NCBI RefSeq assembly: GCF_963583255.1
Contig: NC_084809.1
Location: 3,266,001 to 3,330,000, forward strand
Direction of reading: 5' to 3'
Length of the DNA stretch: 64,000 nucleotides
DNA from: Pyrus communis
Lineage: Eukaryota; Streptophyta; Magnoliopsida; Rosales; Rosaceae
The notes beneath the pieces were generated by a model. The model did not search any database, was not told the DNA's origin, and saw only the letters and a list, made by a program, of their open reading frames with translations. The translations under genes and the position numbers were made by a program. Below, piece after piece: positions 12,795 through 27,059 of the stretch (its first letter is position 1; each line of letters starts with the position of its first letter).

Positions 12795-13190
12795 TGTCAC
12801 ATCCCGGCCCGGGACGAATCACTTCCCAGGCCCGCTCCACCACCGTAGCACGATATTGTCCGCTTTGGGCTTACCATTCCCTCACGGTTTTGTTTTTGGG
12901 AACTCACGAGCAACTTCCCAGTGGGTCACCCATCATGGGATTGCTCTAGCCCCTTCTCGCTTAACTTCGAAGTTCCTACGGAACCCGAAACCAGTGAGCT
13001 CCCAAAAGGCCTCGTGCTAGGTAGGGATTGGAATATACATTTAAGGATCACTCCCCTGGGCGATGTGGGATGTCACAATCCACCCCCTTAGGGGCCCGAC
13101 GTCCTCGTCGGCACACTACGCGACCAAGGTTAGGCTCTGATACCAATTTGTCACATCCCGGCCCAGGGCGGATCACTTCCCGGGCCCGAC
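12795..13190 (-). mobile_element. Cassandra (5S-bearing TRIM), truncated
   Basis: LTR 12795-13077 (283 bp) starts TGTGACATCCCACATCGCCC on the minus strand. It includes a stretch clearly derived from 5S rRNA (minus-strand GAAGTTAAGCGAGAAGGGGC and GATGGGTGACCCACTGGGAA, within about 12898-12981). A ~70-bp internal region follows, with the initiator-tRNA-Met primer site (plus-strand GGCTCTGATACCA, about 13133-13145). The next LTR starts at 13149 and is cut at about 13190 by the palindrome junction. The left TSD, GTCTG (12790-12794), matches GTCTG beside the displaced right end (reverse complement at 13793-13797). These features match the Cassandra family. Confidence 0.85.
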
Positions 13191-13211
13191 TTGATTAACT
13201 CTATGCATCTT

Positions 13212-13245
<34 letters not shown>

Positions 13246-14651
13246 CATAATAAAGATTAATCAATAAAATGCACAAGCACTTGTGTGCTGATCTCACAGC
13301 CACACGGAAGCAGATATCACACAACAAACAACTTTAAACGTACCTTTCAGTAACAGTGTCACCATCAGTAACGATCGAAAGTGCATTGCAGGAGCCTGAG
13401 AAAATCTCGCGGCCTTGCGAACGAGCAGGGCCTTTATGTTGATTGGCGCCTGTTCTATTGCAAACCAAAAGTATGTCAAACCAAAGGTATAATAACTGGT
13501 GCAGTTGCTTCAATATCCCCACATACACATTTTGAAATGCCTTCAGAAGAATATAAGAAAGGGAACATTACAAAGATGCACGTATAGTGGCTAACACTGG
13601 TCTTGTTCAGCAACATGGAAAGCTTATCTTGCGAGCTTATCAGGTCAATAGTTTCTGCATTGTAGTGAACATATTCCGCAACAGCCAATACAAGGACCTA
13701 GCAATTGGCCCAAAGTCGATATTAATCGCTCCAATGAAAACTTAAAGTTGCTAATATATTATGAACAACGACAACAAACAAGGCCTAAGGCCCAGACTGT
13801 GACATCCCACATCGCCCAGGGGAGTGATCCTTAAATGTATATTCCAATCCCTACCTAGCACGAGACATTTTGGGAGCTCACTGGCTTCGGGTTCCGTAGG
13901 AACTTCGAAGTTAAGCGAGAAGGGGGCTAGAGCAATCCCATGATGGGTGACCCACTGGGAAGTTGCTCGTGAGTTCCCAAAAGGCCTCGTGCTAGGTAGG
14001 GATTGAAATATACATTTAAGGATCACTCCCCTGGGCAATGTGGGATGTCAAAGTCTGGGCCTTAGGCCTTGTTTGTTGTCGTTGTTCATAATATATTAGC
14101 AACTTTAAGTTTTCATTGGAGCGATTAATATCGACTTTGGGCCAATTGGTAGGTCCTTGTATTGGCTGTTGCGGAATATGTTCACTACAATGCAGAAACT
14201 ATTGACCTGATAAGCTCGCAAGATAAGCTTTCCATGTTGCTGAACAAGACCAGTGTTAGCCACTGTAAGTGTATCTTTGTAATGTTCCCTTTCTTATATT
14301 CTTCTGAAGGCATTTCAAAATGTGTATGTGGGGATATTGAAGCAACTGCACCAGTTATTATACCTTTGGTTTGACATACTTTTGGTTTGCAATAGAACAG
14401 GCGCCAATCAACATAAAGGCCCTGCTCGTTCGCAAGGCCGCGAGATTTTCTCAGGCTCCTGCAATGCACTTCCGATCGTTACTGATGGTGACACTGTTAC
14501 TGAAAGGTACGTTTAAAGTTGTTTGTTGTGTGATATCTGCTTCCGTGTGGCTGTGAGATCAGCACACAAGTGCTTGTGCATTTTATTGATTAATCTTTAT
14601 TATGTTCTCTCTCTCTCACACACACACACATAGATGCATAGAGTTAATCAA
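13191..14651. repeat. Large palindrome: ~690-bp inverted repeat around a Cassandra fragment
   Basis: The left arm 13191-13881 is the near-identical reverse complement of the right arm 13969-14651. The right arm carries exon 3, intron 3, exon 4 and most of intron 4 of copy B. The left arm carries antisense copies of the same. Both arms end centrally in Cassandra LTR sequence, in opposite orientations. The 87-bp spacer (13882-13968) is the 5S-like core. At the central junction, GTGAGTTCCCAAAA from one LTR strand meets GTGAGCTCCCAAAA from the other. A (TG/GA) microsatellite is present in both arms. Confidence 0.9.
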
Positions 14652-15359
14652 CTTAAATAAATTTTGATTCATTCATGTTCCAGAACTTTATGGCTCATTA
14701 AGCAACGTGCACGACTGTGTCAGAAGAATAAGATGGGAATAACATTTCTCGTTATGATCACGATGCTTGGTTGGATTCCCGGGGTAAAAGGGGTAAAAGC
14801 TGCAGAAGAAAATGCATCTGCATTGGTGCAGGGTAGTACAACCACCAGCACAGTGGTTTGTGTAATCATTGGAACGGTTGCCTCACTCTATTTCTCCTAC
14901 ACAATTTTAAAATGGTTTAGGTTGCCTCCACCTGATTGGACTCTATTTAGTAGGAAGGTGAGGATCCGGACAAAGGTTTATACGGTCTTCACTGAAATGC
15001 GCTTCGAATTATTTGATGAGGAAGATAAATGTGTAGGATCATGGAAATGTTCTTTTGTTACAGAACATGGAGATATAGTTGATATGGTTAGTTGGGGTAC
15101 ACATCTGTTGAACATGATGCTGCATATATTTGTGGAGCAGGAAGGTGGAGAACAGGAGATCAGTTTTAATCAAATGGATCATCCTGACTTCATTAATACG
15201 GCCAAGGATGTGTACTTCCACAACCCCGATACCGGGCTATTACACTATATAGGAAGAAGCCCTCCTCAGAATGATTTACCGGGTGAACGGGGGATATTAC
15301 GTAGACGGATTACGGATGCATATGCGGATGCAAATGCTGATGCCTGGTGCATATATTGA

Positions 15360-16632
15360 TGCAGATGCTGGTCAAGGTTAGGGGTCTATACATGCAACTA
15401 CCAAGTCAAGAGTCACCTGCAAGCAAGCCAGGGTCTATACATGCACTTTTGTTTTCATTTTAATGCTAGTCTTTCGGTGTAATCATGTAAGGGCAACCGC
15501 TCTCAACAGCTTGAGTATAAAATTCCCATAATACTTCTGTTATTGTCATTCTCCAATACTAACTAGGAAACCACAATGACTAGCGGATGAAATTATAGCT
15601 TTTTTACCAATTATCATATTAAACTTTTGGTATGAAAAATTTATTGTCATTATCGTTATCATGCCAAACTTTTGGTATAACAAATTTCAATACGCCAAAT
15701 ATTTCGGTTGGCATGGTAGGGTAATGATGATGTTATTCTTATTAGCCCAAAATGTCTTTTCCTTTGATGCCAATGGATAAACTGATCATGAGAAGAAACA
15801 AACTTAAATTAAACTCGAACTTGATTCCCTTATGCCCTTTGGTAAAAAATATCACCACTTTACACTCTGAAACTCGATTTTTGTATAACTTTGGCGGTAT
15901 TCCGTCCATTTCATCAAAATAATGTTAAGTATGCCGACGTGTAATAGTATTACAGTAATTTTGGCTGTTAGAACGGACCATCAGAAGCACACCCATGAAT
16001 TAAAACTACAAATTAAGAACTAGCTAGCATATAAAATTTGATTTTCTTATTGAGATCTGCAACAAGTTTGCAAGGTCTCCACCATCTTATTGGGCTTTAG
16101 CATATGAACAAACCCATCAGCTACTAGAGTTTCATCTGACTTGTTTCTGATATGCCTTTTTATCTTGCGATACTCATTGAGAATGCTAAACACAGACTTA
16201 AACCGGCAAGTCTCAGAGCATGAAATTGCAATACAAAGAGTTTCGTTACTTCACGACCGCGACAGGAACAAGAACACAAAACTAGATATTACAGGCTCCT
16301 TGATTCCAAATCAAACAATTTCGAGGATGACAAACTATCGATCAACTACTAAGCTAGTCTATTTGGTTTCTTTCATGGTCTTGTCTCGATGATTCTTCAC
16401 TTGTTAGTGATAGGACGGAGCTTGCATTAAAAGCATGAAGAAGACAATGATTTGTGATCTCATGGGAAAACCGACAAGTATCCTAAATCAAGAAAAATTA
16501 TCTCGCCGTCTAGCATTAATATGAAATCATCTCATCATCACACGTTCATTTAGCGTAATCTAACAATAATTATATAGTAAAGTAATTTAAACTAAAATTT
16601 ACAAACAAATCGGCGGTCTTGAACTATCATCT
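15360..16632. other. Downstream of copy B; intergenic
   Basis: 15360-15560 matches the 3' flank of copy A, and 15990-16185 matches 5335-5660 (see copy A side). 15590-15720 contains a short imperfect inverted repeat around CCAAACTTTTGGTAT and may be a small MITE. I see no gene, and the 16141-16392 open frame has no coding character. Confidence 0.45.
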
Positions 16633-18121
16633 TTACAGAATGATAATTTGAGCATAGGTCATTACTTCCTTTAGCTTTTCATGGACTAATGCCCTGCCTT
16701 TTTCTTTCCAAAGTGAATTTGATTCATAATACAAAGCCTCCACCCACACTCCAGCACCATCATGGTATTTTCCGTAGGGATCGATTACCATTTTCTTGAG
16801 CATTATTGCATTTCTCAGGATACAAATGGCAAGCTCGATCTCACATGGCGTATATTGAAATCCTTGGAACTTAACTTCTCTCAGATGACAATGTTTGATT
16901 CCAGCAAAGTTCTCTATGTCCTGTTGTTCCTTACCGAAACGCGATACTTCCTGCAAAAACAAAGAATTTGTGTAGTTATACATAGAGGGTTTAGGGACAA
17001 ATATTTGGCACAACATAAATTTTTTTATTACTAACCGTTACTACAAGTTCTTCCAAAAGGGGTGCAGCATTCAGAAAATTCAGAACCCACACGAGGTCAG
17101 GTTCATTCGAAAAAATATCCAACTCCAGTTTCTTGAGGCTTCTGAATGTTGGTAACTCCCAAACTCTAAAAGCAGCACGCATCTGCAGATGAAGAGTCTC
17201 AAGCCCAGGAAACGATGCAAATTTATACACCAAGGGCCAGAAACGAAAACAAATTTTTTTTGGCTGTGGAGGTTTGATGGAAACAGCACAAACTACTTGA
17301 AACAGTTCTAAGGAAGCAAGATTTACTAGAGAAATATAAACTGTTTCTAGACACTTGCAGTTTACCAGTTTCAAATCGTTCAGTCGATGTGATGGACTCT
17401 CAATAATCAAATCTCGGCCCAACTTGCAACTCTTTAAGGTCAAGCTTTCAAGCAACAAACAGTCGGAGAGAAGACGTGCTACAGGAATTTCGTCTGCAAT
17501 TTTACACAGATACAGACTAGTTAGCTGATTGAATCCGTCGAAACCAGGTGGTAGTCTTAGAACACATCTAGCCATTGATAAATTCTTTAGATTTGATGCT
17601 GCCTTCAACTCTGAAAGCAACCAGGACGGGAAAACATAATAATTATATGTTTGTTCCCAATCCGAGCACCTATATAAATGAAGATGAATCACTTCAACTC
17701 CCTTTGTAATTGCTAAACGAATCCATTCATCGAGGAAGGCAGCAGAAAATCTGTCCAGAAAGAATTCCACTTTGAAAGAGTCCAACTTGTCGCCGTGGTG
17801 TAGCTTTAAAACTTTATTCACACATTTTACGAAGCTTTCTCTTTGATAATATACATTTATCAAGGATGGACGACGATCGTTAAATCCATCTTCAGGCAGT
17901 TTATCCATTCGTTTGGGAAGTCCGACTCCGAAAATGTTTGGGACGTCAAATGTATGATTGGCCCTTGTTAGTATGGGAAGCAACGTCCCAAGGTACCTCC
18001 CCCGACGGCATACCAAGCTACTAGCATCCACTGCATCTTTTAGGGTTAACAATGAAAATATAGATGACAGTATGCAATCCGGCAACTCATTGATCCAATC
18101 CTTACCCTCGCTCCGCTCAGC
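16633..18121 (-). CDS. F-box/LRR/FBD-like protein (first exon not located)
   Basis: Two exons on the minus strand: 17036-18121 and 16633-16950, joined in phase across a GTTAGT...TGCAG intron, giving 468 codons including stop. The N-terminus has a plant F-box (around INELPDCILSSIFSLLTLKD, then SSLVCRR). Leucine-rich repeats follow (for example LASLELFQVV and FRSLKKLELDIF). The C-terminus is FBD-like, with HLREVKFQGFQYTPCEIELA and a late KKMVID. Such proteins act as substrate receptors of SCF ubiquitin ligases. The usual tryptophan after the F-box arginine is replaced (RRGRYL). A CAG acceptor lies just before 18121, so at least one upstream exon exists that I could not identify. The substrate is unknown. 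Confidence 0.8.
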
Positions 18122-18418
18122 CTGAATGCGAAACCACCCAATAGAGATAACTAAACATTAGCACTCTTCTCGTCACCAATACATGGAACACTCAAATTAT
18201 TGGGATGAAAAATCAGTTTGGGGTTTTACAGACTAAATTTTGTTAGGAAAGCGAAACCGAAATAACAAAGCCAATACAATACATACTCTTTTAAGTTTTT
18301 AGATAATAGGGCTCGTTTGGTAATGTTTTCAAGGAACGTACAAAATATCTAGAGGGATGAAAACGTAGGCAGGGCATGCAAATACGATCGAGAGGCAGTA
18401 CAAATTTTCTGTTAAATA

Positions 18419-18449
<31 letters not shown>

Positions 18450-19096
18450 TCTGTCTAATATGTAGGTAGGGCAGGCAATGATCTGATGCTCTCTCTCGAG
18501 GGCAAAAGAAAAATAATAAAACAAAAGCTTAATAGAAACAGAACTTACGGTTACAGTTAGTTCTAGGGTTGGGCACGAGTCGGTTCCGTCACGTTCCACC
18601 GCAGCAGGACCGTCAGTCTGACGGACCACCACTGCATGGTTTGGTTCGGTTTGGTCGAGCAGCAGTTTAACAGGTGCAAAGAAGGATCGGAACCAAAATG
18701 TTAAACCTGCAAATATTCTACATATAACCATCGGCCTAGAGAATTGCTCAGCCTAAACAAAGTATTTCACAATTCTACAAAACTCCAAGACATTTATTTT
18801 TCCCCATAAGTAGGCATTTATAGAAAACCAAAATACTAGTTTTCTTTTTTGTCAACAAAATACAAGCCTAGTAGAATAAAAACACAAAATCAAATAAGTA
18901 AACCTAATTCTTGTAGAACAAGGAAACCTATATATATTTTCTCTTAGAAGTAAAATACAATTCCCAAACTTTACCAATCTCAACTACTTTCCTATTTTTT
19001 TTTATTATCCAACATGTATACGGAGAGTGTGTGATTGGCAGACCAATCACGAAGTGGTGAGGTCTAACATTATATAAACCGACCAGAGAATTTTTA

Positions 19097-19242
19097 CTTA
19101 CCATACATCTAATTATTTGCCACGTGTCATTTCACTTGGCTCTAGTTAAGTTTCACATTAGATATTTACTTTTTCAATTTTGAAAAAAATTAACCAAAAT
19201 TAAGTGAAAAAACACGTGTCAGATGATTAGATGTATGGTGGG
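19097..19242. mobile_element. MITE with ~40-bp TIRs
   Basis: The left end CCATACATCTAATTATTTGC matches the reverse complement of the right end, CCATACATCTAATCATCTGA. The similarity extends through CACGTGTC to TTTCACTT. The element is about 145 bp and non-coding. The TIRs contain a G-box-like CACGTG. Confidence 0.65.
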
Positions 19243-19313
19243 CATACACCATAGTTATAATGGTGAGCAAAAATGCTCCTATAAACCTATAACCCTAACT
19301 AGTGGTTTCCTTA

Positions 19314-19660
19314 TAGGTAATGCTAGAGAGACTAAACGTTTAAACTAAATTTGCAAACTAAATAATGTGTCACCAATAAAAAATAAACACATTAATCAAC
19401 ACTTAAGCAATAATCTAATAATCAAGAACCACAATTCATTTAGTTTAAAAAATTTAGCCTCCCATTACTCTTTTCTTATTATTTACCAATAATGCTCGTA
19501 AAACTAAATTTGTAGACAAAATTTGCAAACTAAATGATGTTCACAAATATAAAATTAACACGTTTATCAACACTTAAGTAATAATCCAATCAACTTATGT
19601 CATTTGATTTACAAAATTTTACCTACAAATTTAATCCCTAACATTACTCTTACCCTAATA
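19314..19660. repeat. Two adjacent diverged MITE copies
   Basis: 19314-19467 and about 19488-19655 share the ordered strings TTTGCAAACTAAAT, AACACTTAAG and AATAATC, and both finish near CATTACTCTT. The first begins GGTAATGCTAGAGAGACTAAA and ends with the inverted TTTAGCCTCCCATTACTC. They look like two members of one family inserted side by side. Confidence 0.55.
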
Positions 19661-20086
19661 TTTCTTTTGTTAAATATACATATATCCAACTATTTAATCA
19701 ATTTTCTGCATAATTTTAGTAGCGGCTAAGAGAAAATGTGGTTAGACCACAATATCAAACCACATGATGCGGCTGATAGGGTGGCTATGCCACATTATAT
19801 TACCAATTATTTAGATTGCCGTTGCAATGTCACCAGCTAGTTCTATTTTTTAAGGTAACAAAATATCATAGCACAATTTAGATGATGATCCGAAGAAATA
19901 AAGATGGTCAAAACATGGATGAAGTTCCCACAGAAAGAAAGAAACAAAAGATGTCAAACCGGCTATAACAAAACAAAAATCTTGTTTCCCTCACAACATA
20001 TTGCAACATCCCTTTCAACTAAACCAAATTGGAACCTAAAATTATAGAATTTGGTAGTGCCCGTGCGGTTCTAAGAAATCCGTAGC

Positions 20087-22075
<1,989 letters not shown>

Positions 22076-25000
22076 ATGGCGATGAAGCACCTTCTTACAA
22101 CCCTAGCTCGCCGACGGCCACACAGACCGCCGGCTGCCCTAACAGCAGCCGTTCGATCCCAGTCAACCTCACCCGCCGTCGCCACGTCATCTTCATCCCC
22201 ATCCCTACCCTCCCCTCCTCCACCAACCGCCATGGTCTACGATCGATTGGCCGAGGAAGTTAAATCGAAGATCAAAAGGCTCGAGAATCCGGACCCGAGG
22301 TTCCTCAAGTACGGGTCGCCCCACCCGAGTCTCACGGACCACAGCCACATCCTCACCGCACCCGAGACACGTGTCACCACGCTCCCCAACGGCCTCCGGG
22401 TTGCCACCGAGTCAAACCTCGCGTCTAAGACCGCCACCGTCGGGGTCTGGATCGACGCCGGGTCAAGGTTCGAGAACGACGAGACCAACGGCACCGCACA
22501 TTTCTTGGAGCACATGATCTTCAAGGGGACGGAGCAGAGGACCGCGCGTGATCTCGAGGAGGAGGTCGAGAACATGGGAGGCCATTTGAATGCGTACACA
22601 TCGAGGGAGCAGACCACGTACTATGCCAAGGTGCTCCATTCGGATGTGCCAAAGGCGCTTTCGATTTTGGCTGATATCTTGCAGAACTCCAAGTTCGATG
22701 ATGACCGGATTTTGCGTGAGCGCGATGTGATTTTGAGGGAAATGGAGGAGGTAATCTCATAAAAATAAAAACTTTTTGGACAAATGGGGTATTTGGGTTG
22801 TTTGGATTTTCGGGTATTAGTGAATTTCCATGTTAGTTTGAATTTAAATAATATTCAAAGCAACTTGATTTATATGAAAGTTGTGAACTTTATTGAGAAA
22901 ATGTTTCTAGATATATGCATTGATTATGTACACTCTTTAAACTTGAACGGGACATTTTGCAGTAGCTTGCGAAAACTTACTGTATTGACTTTATGAAAAA
23001 CATTGATAGGATAGGGATCCGAAAACTAGGGTCATACAAAGAGTTGAGGTAGCTATTAAAAGTAATATACATTAGGCAAAATTGTTCCTTACAGTTTTCA
23101 AATAAATGTTTATATCATTGCTTTGGTAATGCAGGTTGAGAAACAACCCGATGAAGTCATTTTTGACCATCTGCATGCAACTGCATTCCAGTACTCTCCT
23201 CTAGCCAGAACTATTCTTGGACCGTCTGGCAACATTAAGACCATCTCGAAAGAGCATCTTCAGAACTATATCAAAACACATTACACTGCTCCCAGAATGG
23301 TAATTCAAGATTTATGAATTTTTGTTCGTGCAATATAGTAAAGCATGCAACTGGTGTTGTCGTTGTCCTTTGGCATTACTTTACATGACACATTGATAAT
23401 GAGGAATTTTTTTTCACAAGTGACCGTCCTGAGCTTAACTGGTTCTATTTTAGGTTATTGCTGCTTCAGGAGCTATTAAGCATGAAGATCTTGTTGGTTC
23501 AGTTAAGGGTTTGTTTACTAAACTGTCCGGAGATCCTGCCACAGCCAGTCAGTTGGTTGCGGAAGAACCTTCATTTTTCACTGGTTCTGAGGTAATGCTT
23601 GTATCCTGGAAAATTAGCCTTTATCTACTATTTAATGGGTTTACTCTCTCTTATAATATTCATTTCTATTAATGTTGTGAAAATCAGGTCAGAATTGTGG
23701 ATGATGACTTGCCCTTGGCACATTTTGCGGTTGCATTCAGTGGAGCATCTTGGACAGATCCAGACTCTATTCCTCTAATGGTCATGCAGGCAATGTTGGG
23801 CTCATGGAATAAAAATGTTGGTGGTGGAAAGCACATGGGGTGAGCACTTTACATGGTTTTCAACTTCTGTAGATTGGATATCTGATATTAACTTTTAAGA
23901 GTTTATCTCTTTGAAAAACAGCAATGATTAGTTTTGGCTGCTTTCTTTGTAAACAGTTCAGAACTGGCACAGAGGGTTGCCATCAATGACATTGCAGAAA
24001 ACTATATGGCTTTCAACACCAACTATAAGGATACTGGTTTATTTGGTGTTTTTGCTACTGCTAAGGTGAGGGTGCCATCTGTAATAAGAAACATTATTTC
24101 AACTTGATTACTTAGTTTCAACAAATTTTGGACTTCTTATTCTGGTCCGTAGTACCATTGTTCTTACTTGAGATTTGTATCAGCTGTTTGAGACTAGATG
24201 AGCTTTCCAGGATTAGGACTTGGCATTAATTTTTTATGTTGAACACCAAGGAGGAGTTGTGCACTTTGGAAGGAGTTAGTGTATTTTTATTTGGGAAAGG
24301 AAGAGGGAAAGTGGGAGGAGCCGCGATCACCTAACCAATTCTCTCTCCTCTTCTCGCTCTCTATCTATTTCTTTCTTCCCCCTTCCCCTCCCTCTCCCTC
24401 TCACTTTGAATAGGGACTAGCACATATTTATTTATACATTACTAACTACTCATATTAATTTACTGCTGACTCATATTGTGTCTTCTTTTAATTCCAGGAG
24501 GATTGCTTAGATGATTTGGCCTATGCAATAATGTATGAGGTAACCAAGTTAGTTTATCGAGTTTCAGAAGCTGATGTTATTCGTGCGCGCAATCAGGTAT
24601 TGCTAGATCTCTCACTCTGTCCCTCTCCTAAATTCATGCTTTCTAAATCTATTATACTTGTTTGTATTTTTGTATTGTTGTTGGTATCCAATACGTTCAT
24701 GTTCTCATTTGGTCGTTACATGTTTTTGAACATTTGATAAATAAGTTGCCACTTACCCTTGTTCCTTTTCTGGCAGTTGAAATCTTCTCTCCTTCTCCAC
24801 TTGGATGGGACAAGTGCTGTAGCTGAAGATATTGGACGCCAGGTACCTTTTCCTTCTCATAGAGAAATAATGATGAGAGCAATCAGGTTTGAGCACTGGA
24901 GTTGCTAATTGGATCCAATCACCGGAGACCTGAAATGTTTACCGAAGCTTTTCTTAAGCTTATGAATTAGTACAGTTCTATTAGTTACGAGATACTAAAA

Positions 25001-25528
25001 GGGAAATAAGAACCTAGTGCTTCTCATAGAAGCTCTTCATTGCATCCCCTGAAACGGGCATATGTTCACTGGCTGCTCCATTATCGTCATCAAAGACTTG
25101 AAAACTGTTGCTGATAGTTGTTTTCTAGTGTTTGTAGGAGTAGAGTGCAAGAAATAATGTGTCGTACTCGAAGCTGATTATGTCTATTTTATTTTGATTT
25201 GTGGTTTTGCAGCTACTTACATATGGTCGAAGAATCCCATTAGCCGAGATGTTTGCTAGAATCGATTCTGTTGATGCAAGCACCATCAAACGTGTTGCAA
25301 ACCGGTTTATCTATGACAGGGTATGAATACAATCTGTTGCTGCACTTGTCCCAAGTGCAAATACATTAGACTCTGTTCTAAAAACCTCGTATATCATAGA
25401 ACTGAACGCTCATACTTATGTTTGTTGCTTGCTCTCATCAGGATATTGCAATTGCAGCCATGGGTCCCATTACAAAATTGCCCGACTACAACTGGTTCAG
25501 ACGCCGCACCTACTGGAACAGATACTAA
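22076..25528 (+). CDS. MPPB: Mitochondrial processing peptidase subunit beta
   Basis: Nine exons: 22076-22750, 23135-23299, 23454-23591, 23688-23839, 23957-24065, 24498-24596, 24777-24842, 25213-25320 and 25442-25528. They sum to 1,599 nt and 532 residues, as expected for plant MPP beta. The N-terminus is rich in Arg, Ser and Pro with no acid residues, as in a mitochondrial presequence. The M16 zinc motif HFLEH is at residues 142-146 (His142, Glu145, His146), and the distal zinc ligand is about Glu222 in REMEE. A glycine-rich-type loop is expected downstream. The enzyme cleaves presequences of imported precursors. In plants it is also a core subunit of respiratory complex III in the inner membrane. 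The product ends RRRTYWNRY, typical of the family. Confidence 0.97.
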
Positions 25529-26870
25529 GCTCCTAGTTTCTCTTTCCATTGATTATTTCATAATTGCCCTTCACGATCGATCTGGTCTTGGAATATTGTG
25601 TTGCTTTTATGCAATTTAATCATCGGCCTCGGAGAGAGCTATTGAAGGCCGGTGTATTTTTGTTCCCCCCAACCCCCGCCCCCAAAAATATGTTATAGAT
25701 TCTCTCACTGTTAGTAACATTTGCATTTCCTTTATTAAGCGTCGACGACTGCGAACGAATGTGATTTGCCGGATAAAAATTTCCCAAATGTGTTTGTACT
25801 GGTCTCCGAAATTTGTGAATAAAACTTAAAATTTATTTGGTTTACCGAACGGTCGAATTGGTAGCTCAATGTCGCTTTGTTGCATGCTGCCTACTCGGAA
25901 GGTCGAAATTGTTTTCTCAATTTGGTAATTTTTGTTCGGAAAAATAGATGGTGTTACTTCAATTTGGCTGTTGCGCAGACAACAGCATCGTTTGAGGCCT
26001 GCGATTGAGTTCGAAGTACCTCCTGTCTTGTCAAAAGCCATCGACAAGTTTAAAGCTTTTTTGTCTTGTGATGATTGGCTTGCCTGCCTGCCTACAAAGG
26101 GCTAATAGGAATGTATTTTTGCTCATCACATTTTTGTAATGGAGGAGTATTGTTCAATTTGTGTGTTTACTAACGACTAAGGATTTGAGGTGTCCCACAC
26201 GTGGGAAGGCATTTCAGTGGGGCTTGAAAAAGCCAAAAGCATTTCAGTCCATTTATGATCACAGTTAAATGATACACATCGTCTTAAGAATTTCAACCAA
26301 GGAATTATTCATACTTTTGCTAGCTTTCTGCCTCAAACCCAATATCATAGAGCATACCTGACCTGAAATCTTACCGCATTTCCACTAGATTGCTTGCCGT
26401 GGTTACTACATACTTTACTCTTGGTTATTATCCTTTCTTCTCTTTAAAAAAGTGATCATTTGTTATATGAGAATCAAACTGATGAATATTGAATAAGAAA
26501 ACTTGAAGTTTTCAGTGTAAGGGCCTTAGACTATCGATTAACATATAGAAAGATTTTTCAGTGTGCTCGGAACGCGGAGCAGAACAACACATGTCATTAT
26601 ACAATTGGAAGAACACTTAAAAAAATAAAAAAAATAAAAATCCTCCAATTGTACATACGGTGTTCCATCCCATTTTCCGGTCACAAAAAAATCACTCCAA
26701 CACATGAAGGCTTACAAATTTTGCCACTAGTATGTCCAGTATATTTATTGAAAGGAAGTGATACCCATATTGCATTTATTAAATGGGCTAATTAATCAAT
26801 TAAACAGTAATGATTTGCTGGGATGGAAATAGGAGGAAAAATATCATTTCTGGATCTCTTCCATTAAGAT

Positions 26871-27004
26871 CATCGGATCAAGTGATCCAGACCTTTGAAA
26901 TTTCATTTAATAACAAAAAATTATTATAGCTTTTAAATAGTCAAAACAAATAGATGGTTGGATGAAATTTTAAAAATTCAAATCACTTAATCCAATGATC
27001 TTGG
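26871..27004. mobile_element. Small MITE, 134 bp
   Basis: AAGATCATCGGATCAAGTGA at the left matches AAGATCATTGGATTAAGTGA read in reverse complement from the right end. It is non-coding and AT-rich. Confidence 0.6.
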
Positions 27005-27059
27005 TGAAAGAAATTCGGAAAGCATCTCTTTCTGAAATAGGATAGTCATGATTTCATAA

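Larger units (their letters stand above)
11520..15359 (+). pseudogene. Unknown two-TM protein, copy B (5' part decayed, 3' half open)
   Basis: This is the paralogue of copy A. The 3' half is intact: exons 12629-12701, 14153-14264, 14401-14506 and 14684-15359 keep one frame with the same phases as copy A. It has the same two hydrophobic segments (around MGITFLVMITMLGWIPGV and VVCVIIGTVASLYFSYTI) and the same C-terminal domain. It differs by a repetitive tail rich in DAYADANADA. The 5' part (11520-12375) is broken. Its modules lie in different frames, and stops fall before the exon that ends at 12375 (for example TAA at 12294-12296 or nearby in the final frame). A short ATG frame at 11520 stops after about 32 codons. 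Intron 2 (12702-14152) contains a Cassandra element and antisense copies of exons 3 and 4. A functional 5'-truncated transcript cannot be excluded. Confidence 0.55.
18122..20086. other. Intergenic with AT/AC microsatellite and MITEs
   Basis: An (AT)n(AC)n microsatellite lies at about 18417-18449. It presumably includes the missing upstream exon of the F-box gene. Short MITEs follow from 19.1 to 19.66 kb and are listed separately. No other gene is seen. Confidence 0.5.

Noticed and set aside
12898..12981. 5S rRNA-like sequence as a 5S rRNA gene
   Set aside because: It lies inside a Cassandra LTR with TG...CA ends and a tRNA-Met primer site. The 5' and 3' parts of 5S are missing or altered.
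18291..18731. 146-codon frame as the missing first exon of the F-box gene
   Set aside because: It runs through the AT/AC microsatellite and has no F-box-related sequence. Only a short part near 18551 could be a leader exon.
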